Shown: piece by piece, positions 15,049 to 18,644 of the stretch
How the letters are laid out: each line of letters opens with the position of its first letter
How positions within the stretch are numbered: the stretch's first letter is position 1
Origin: UBA2862 sp045637485
GTDB taxonomy: Bacteria > Bacillota > Clostridia > Christensenellales > Aristaeellaceae
Reading direction: 5' to 3'
NCBI GenBank assembly: GCA_045637485.1
Contig: JAZTZK010000081.1
Span: 1-18,644, forward strand
Length of the DNA: 18,644 nt
Made by a program: the position numbers and the translations under genes
The notes under the pieces: generated by a model
Databases searched by the model: none
Told to the model about the DNA's origin: nothing
Seen by the model: only the letters and a program-made list of their open reading frames with translations

Positions 15049-15900
15049 TCAGGATAAATCCGGCTGCTGAAGAAGAAGCGACAAATCTCTCCGAAGCAGA
15101 TCAGTAAATACTGCCGCTCCATCAGCGTTAAGATGCGCGGAATTATAAAACAGCTCACGATGTGTACTGACTGCGTGATTCGTGTAATCCAAAAAAGCAG
15201 CGCCGTATCGCATCTGAACATCCTTCATGATATCCAGAAATTCACCTCGCCACCTGCCCAGCACCCCGGAAAGCCGCTCTTGCGTTTTGTAAAACCGGGG
15301 AAGAATGAGACAGACGATTCGCATGGACGGATTGATCTGTAAGGCAAGCCTCAGAAGCTTGTGGAAAACCTCGACATTCTCCTGGACGGAAGCTTCGAAC
15401 CGCTTCGTTCGCAGCGCACACGAATAAGGAAATACATCCACATCCGTGTCCTCAACGATGCGGCTCCTGTTCTGTTTCACAAGCTGAACGTTCTGTGCAT
15501 CTGCAATCAGCGCATCCCATGATATGCTGTAGTTCTTGTTCCTGTAATAGTTATGAGGATCTTCAATCCCCCCAAATACTATATAATTACGTATCTCCCT
15601 GCACAGGGAGACATCGTAATTGAAATAGGTGTAATCGAACAGGTCTACTATGAGCATAGACATGGATCGGAGCTGTTCCGGGTGGCGTGCAGCACAATAG
15701 CGCAACGTCGCGTAATTATAATAAATATCCTGGGAACTCATTGCCAGATTAACAAAACATCCATCGGATAACCGTTCCGGGATGATACCGACCTCCGCAT
15801 GGGAAATGCCCAGAATCATACCATCAATCCGTTCATATCGGTCATGATTCTCCATAAGGGACCGGACGTGTCTTCCGGATGGAACTTGTCCTCTAAGCAT
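15049..15900 (-). CDS. SGNH/DltD-like hydrolase-fold protein
   Basis: A 283-residue protein of the SGNH-like fold. DGMILGISHAEVGI (26-39) gives the nucleophile block with Ser33; NLAMSSQDIYYNY (51-63) is a second block typical of acyl-transfer-associated members; the C-terminal block is FYNSAHLNADGA (251-262) with His256. Where the family usually has Asp three residues before the His, this protein has Asn253, so catalysis may be altered or lost. I chose ATG 15900, with AAGGAAG upstream; a TTG 30 bases earlier would overlap the MATE gene. It starts 20 bases after the MATE gene, so they are co-transcribed. No signal peptide or membrane segment is seen. Related proteins modify cell-surface polymers or lipids; the role here is unknown. 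Confidence 0.65.
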   Translation of the reverse strand: MLRGQVPSGRHVRSLMENHDRYERIDGMILGISHAEVGIIPERLSDGCFVNLAMSSQDIYYNYATLRYCAARHPEQLRSMSMLIVDLFDYTYFNYDVSLCREIRNYIVFGGIEDPHNYYRNKNYSISWDALIADAQNVQLVKQNRSRIVEDTDVDVFPYSCALRTKRFEASVQENVEVFHKLLRLALQINPSMRIVCLILPRFYKTQERLSGVLGRWRGEFLDIMKDVQMRYGAAFLDYTNHAVSTHRELFYNSAHLNADGAAVFTDLLRRDLSLLLQQPDLS

Positions 15901-15920
15901 AACTGTCTTCCTTTCGATGT

Positions 15921-17681
15921 TCAATTGCAAAGCTTTACGATAAAACGATTCAGATCAAGGACGTAGTCATAAGTGACTTCGGTGGATATTTCCCTGAGCA
16001 ATTCATAATTGGTGGCAGCCAGGGCACTTTTTCGAGTCTCTTTTGGAAAAGTGATACACTGTCCATCGTCCAACATGATAATGGTCGTTTCACCTTCCGG
16101 ATACACGCACGCATAAAGTTGAATGGTCACGCAGGTACTGTTTCTGACCGGAACCGCATAGGCTCCGATTTCTTCCACACAGAGGGATACACGGTTTGCA
16201 AGGGAGGGGGCTATCCCGTTGTCCAGCAGCATGTGCTGAAGCTGTTCGGCAGCCCGGGGGGCTTCATCGGGATGCGTGATCACGTTAAATTCATTAGGTG
16301 CGCTGAAACTGTTTTTACTCCGGTAGGTATGAAGATATCTGTGCCAGGCAAGGGCAAAACAGATTATATCCGCCGCCACATAGCAAAGCCAAATCGTCCA
16401 GGGGACTCCGAACAAAAACAGTACCGTAGAAAAAAAGGCAGGCAGGATGAATGAGCCAAGCGAACTGCATACGGAGGCGAATTTCACATCGTCCCAGCTG
16501 TTGAAATAGAGCAGCAGCAGAGTGTTTACCCCCATAAGAATGAAGTGCAGTGAATAGGCCCGCAGCGCAGCAGTCCCCTGCGCAGGTACACTGTGAAAGC
16601 CATAGGCATGGAAAAACAGAACGGGGAAAAGCTCAGCAGTCAACGTGATGCCACAACAGATAATCAGGCATAGGCGCATTGCCCGTTTCAGAAGTTGATG
16701 CATTCCCTCCACGTCGCCGATTGTGCTGAGCATTCCTGTGAGCGATTGCATGGCAGCACGCAGAGACAGGGTGATTGCTGTGGCAAAGGATGCAGCAAAC
16801 AGGCAGACCGAATGGATGCCAACCCCTGTATCAGAAAGGCTTTTTGAGATAAACCAGATAAACAAAGCGCCAAAGGTTGCTTCCGCAAGTGAAGTGATCA
16901 TAAGGGGCATACCGTATCTGACAATATCAAGTATTTCATGGCGGCATTTCACCTTAAAATCAATTTTCAGATATTCCGAATGTCTGAACAGATGACGCAC
17001 CATAAAAACCCAATAAGCCACTCCGGCGCCCAGAGTGCCAAGACCTGCACCGTCCGTGGACATGCCAAATCCGAAAACAAACAGTACGTCAAGCACTACA
17101 TTGACCCCGCTTTGAAGCAGGGAGGCGGTCAGGATCGTACTGGCATGGCCAATGCTGGTAAGGAGGTATGTGCAAATCGTGTTCATGATGCTGAAAGGGG
17201 TGCAGAGCATGAAAGCATATGCGTAGCGACGCGCCATATGAAGGGTCGCTGCATCCATATCGTAGAGATTGAACAGAATCCGGCAAATCGGGATCTGGAT
17301 AATTGATAAAACGAGGGCTACCAGAAGTGTCGCATACAATACTGCCTTCTTCTTACGCTCCATCCCGCCCGGATCATTCGTGCCGAGCTGTTTTGACATG
17401 AGGGTGGCAACACCACTGCTGATCAGGAGTGTAACCGCGCCTATCACGAGATGGAAGGGCTGAAGATAGTTAACGGAAGCAACAGCTTTTCCTCCAATTC
17501 TCCAGCCGACGACGATGCTGTCTATTGCAAGCATGATCATGATGGAGATACGGTTCAGCAGCATCACCGGAAAGAGACGGTACAGCTTCTTCATCATCAG
17601 TGAGCTGTCTCCGCGCTGCAGCAGCTGGTATACTTCTGTATCCGCACCATCGTTTTGCTTTTTCAGCATGTTATGTTTCAA
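15921..17681 (-). CDS. MATE-family transporter with C-terminal ATPase-like domain
   Basis: A 586-residue fusion. Residues about 30-450 are a MATE/MVF-type transporter with about 12 membrane segments (PVMLLNRISIMIMLAIDSIVVG near the start, then repeated hydrophobic blocks), which would exchange or export small molecules or lipids using an ion gradient. The last 130 residues (from NEFNVITHPDEAP) resemble the GHKL/anti-sigma histidine-kinase-type ATPase: SLCVEEIGAYAV sits at the N-box and IIMLDDGQCITF at the D-x-G box, ending in YDYVLDLNRFIVKL. The Mg-binding Asn of the N-box is not present and the second Gly box is not visible, so ATP binding is doubtful. The start is taken at TTG 17681, with GGTGAGGT 9 bases upstream; ATG 17669 is an alternative. 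Base composition is lower in GC than the flanking genes. Confidence 0.85.
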   Translation of the reverse strand: MKHNMLKKQNDGADTEVYQLLQRGDSSLMMKKLYRLFPVMLLNRISIMIMLAIDSIVVGWRIGGKAVASVNYLQPFHLVIGAVTLLISSGVATLMSKQLGTNDPGGMERKKKAVLYATLLVALVLSIIQIPICRILFNLYDMDAATLHMARRYAYAFMLCTPFSIMNTICTYLLTSIGHASTILTASLLQSGVNVVLDVLFVFGFGMSTDGAGLGTLGAGVAYWVFMVRHLFRHSEYLKIDFKVKCRHEILDIVRYGMPLMITSLAEATFGALFIWFISKSLSDTGVGIHSVCLFAASFATAITLSLRAAMQSLTGMLSTIGDVEGMHQLLKRAMRLCLIICCGITLTAELFPVLFFHAYGFHSVPAQGTAALRAYSLHFILMGVNTLLLLYFNSWDDVKFASVCSSLGSFILPAFFSTVLFLFGVPWTIWLCYVAADIICFALAWHRYLHTYRSKNSFSAPNEFNVITHPDEAPRAAEQLQHMLLDNGIAPSLANRVSLCVEEIGAYAVPVRNSTCVTIQLYACVYPEGETTIIMLDDGQCITFPKETRKSALAATNYELLREISTEVTYDYVLDLNRFIVKLCN

Positions 17682-17723
17682 TTGTTTTTTACCTCACCGA
17701 AGGCGATTTGGTCCAAATAGCTT

Positions 17724-18644
17724 TTACTTCGCGCTGCTCAGATAAGCCGCAATTCTCTTTGCTACGTTAGCCTTGATGTTGTTGTAGAAGTAGGTATAGT
17801 CGCAGCCATGACGACCGTCCGGCCCGAAGAACTCGGCGCCGACCTTGGCGGCGTCCTCGGGCATCGGGTCAGCCTTGGCATGCGTCACGACCACGCCGCG
17901 GGCGAGGTTGATCTGCGCGTCCGCGCCACAATCCCCGATCTTCGGCTCGCCGGTCTTTTCATCCACCACGATAGAACCCAGGTTCAGGCTCGCCGGGGCA
18001 TAGGTCTCGTCGAGCTTCCAGTTGAGGGGGTTGATGCTCCTCGTCCCGGGCAGCACCACAACATTGTGGGCGTTGGTCTCCACATTCCCGGGGCCCTCGG
18101 TATTCCATGCGATGATGACGCCCGTGTCTCTCTCGCCGGTGGCGAACTTCAGGTGCGGATTGGCCGCAAGGTAGCTTTTCGTGACGGAATAGCCGATGGG
18201 GTAGGCCGCGACCATGCGCGCATAATACTCGGGATGATCCTTGAAGTACGTCCTCAGCAGCAGCAAAACCATGGCCGAGCCCTGGCTGTGCCCCGCGAGG
18301 ATGAACGGGCGGCCGCCGTTGCAGTTCTCAAAGTAGTAGTCCAGCGCGGCGGTGATATCCTGGTAGGGCAGCCCCAAAAGCGCATTGGTGAAGTCTCCGG
18401 TATTCTTGACGACTTCCCCCGCGTACCGCAAGCCGGACTGGCGGTAGTACGGAGCAAACACATTGGTGGAATCCGCGTAGGCGGTTGCGTGATCCCTGTA
18501 TTCGAGCTTCGCGCCTTCCAGCATCTCAGGGTTGTCGAGCGTCGCGTAATCGGAAGCGCCCTCTTCAAAGCTTGACATGATGTAATCCGTGGCGAAAATA
18601 TAGAACGTATCGACATCCTTGGTGATCTCCGGAATATGATTCCA
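17724..18644 (-). CDS. DUF3089-like alpha/beta hydrolase, 5' end outside window
   Basis: 307 residues are visible and the frame runs off the right edge, so the true start is not seen. It is an alpha/beta hydrolase with the nucleophile elbow AGHSQGS (Ser at visible residue 120) and a C-terminal HGCDYTYFYNNI that supplies the likely catalytic His and matches the end of DUF3089 lysophospholipase-like proteins. VDTFYIFATDY at the visible start matches that family's DxFYIxPT region. Such proteins hydrolyse esters, often lipid or cell-wall related, and many are secreted; a signal peptide would lie outside the window. The MATE gene follows on the same strand after 42 bases with no terminator, so one operon is possible. 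Its GC-rich composition differs from the MATE gene. Confidence 0.8.
   Translation of the reverse strand, partial: WNHIPEITKDVDTFYIFATDYIMSSFEEGASDYATLDNPEMLEGAKLEYRDHATAYADSTNVFAPYYRQSGLRYAGEVVKNTGDFTNALLGLPYQDITAALDYYFENCNGGRPFILAGHSQGSAMVLLLLRTYFKDHPEYYARMVAAYPIGYSVTKSYLAANPHLKFATGERDTGVIIAWNTEGPGNVETNAHNVVVLPGTRSINPLNWKLDETYAPASLNLGSIVVDEKTGEPKIGDCGADAQINLARGVVVTHAKADPMPEDAAKVGAEFFGPDGRHGCDYTYFYNNIKANVAKRIAAYLSSAK

Noticed and set aside
1..18644. CRISPR arrays, tRNA/rRNA genes, intact insertion sequences
   Set aside because: No regularly spaced repeats, no cloverleaf-like or rRNA sequence, and no complete transposase was seen on either strand.

Overview
The window looks like a chromosomal segment from a Gram-positive anaerobe of the Clostridia type (Bacillota), probably a gut or rumen lineage. 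The grounds are strong AGGAGG-type ribosome binding sites, consensus sigma-70/sigma-A promoters, an LplABC-type sugar transporter that carries no ATPase of its own, GH4 glycosidases, and small HD-domain and MATE-fusion genes typical of that group. The exact genus cannot be read from the sequence. Core metabolic genes are GC-rich. The stretch from about 13.7 to 14.0 kb and the block from about 14.9 to 17.7 kb are visibly richer in A/T and look acquired.

Layout: (1) 1-434, no confident gene; (2) 435-2033, an N-acyl-D-amino-acid deacylase-like amidohydrolase on the plus strand; (3) 2350-7754, a plus-strand sugar uptake cluster made of a CHG-type GH4 glycosidase, an LplA-type solute-binding protein and the permeases LplB and LplC, closed by a strong hairpin; (4) 7833-9038, a minus-strand fusion of a GNAT acetyltransferase with a nucleoside phosphorylase; (5) 9136-10563, a minus-strand MelA-type GH4 alpha-galactosidase, divergent from an AraC-family regulator (10755-11561); (6) 11562-14205, a decayed zone holding a dense multi-hairpin element, a broken AEP primase/helicase/PLD gene (TOTE-type) and the tail of a broken SGNH hydrolase; (7) 14228-14887, a small conserved-looking protein and an HD-domain phosphohydrolase; (8) 15049-18644, three co-directional minus-strand genes: a DUF3089-like alpha/beta hydrolase cut by the window edge, a MATE transporter with a degenerate histidine-kinase-type ATPase domain, and an SGNH-like protein.

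How the genes fit together: the solute-binding protein and two permeases would import an alpha-linked oligosaccharide, energised by a shared ATPase encoded elsewhere. The two GH4 enzymes would then cleave it inside the cell. One carries the CHSV motif of alpha-galactosidases and the other the CHG motif of alpha-glucuronidase/alpha-galacturonidase members, so a galactose- and uronic-acid-containing plant glycan is a reasonable inferred substrate. The AraC regulator is divergent from melA. The shared promoter region holds two GTTG(T/C)ATG half-sites exactly 21 bp apart, just upstream of both -35 boxes, which suggests the regulator controls melA and itself.

The items least explained by known systems are the MATE-ATPase/SGNH/DUF3089 run, the GNAT-phosphorylase fusion, and the run of consecutive hairpins after araC. 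The AEP-helicase-PLD gene is a recognisable conflict-system protein but is clearly dead here.
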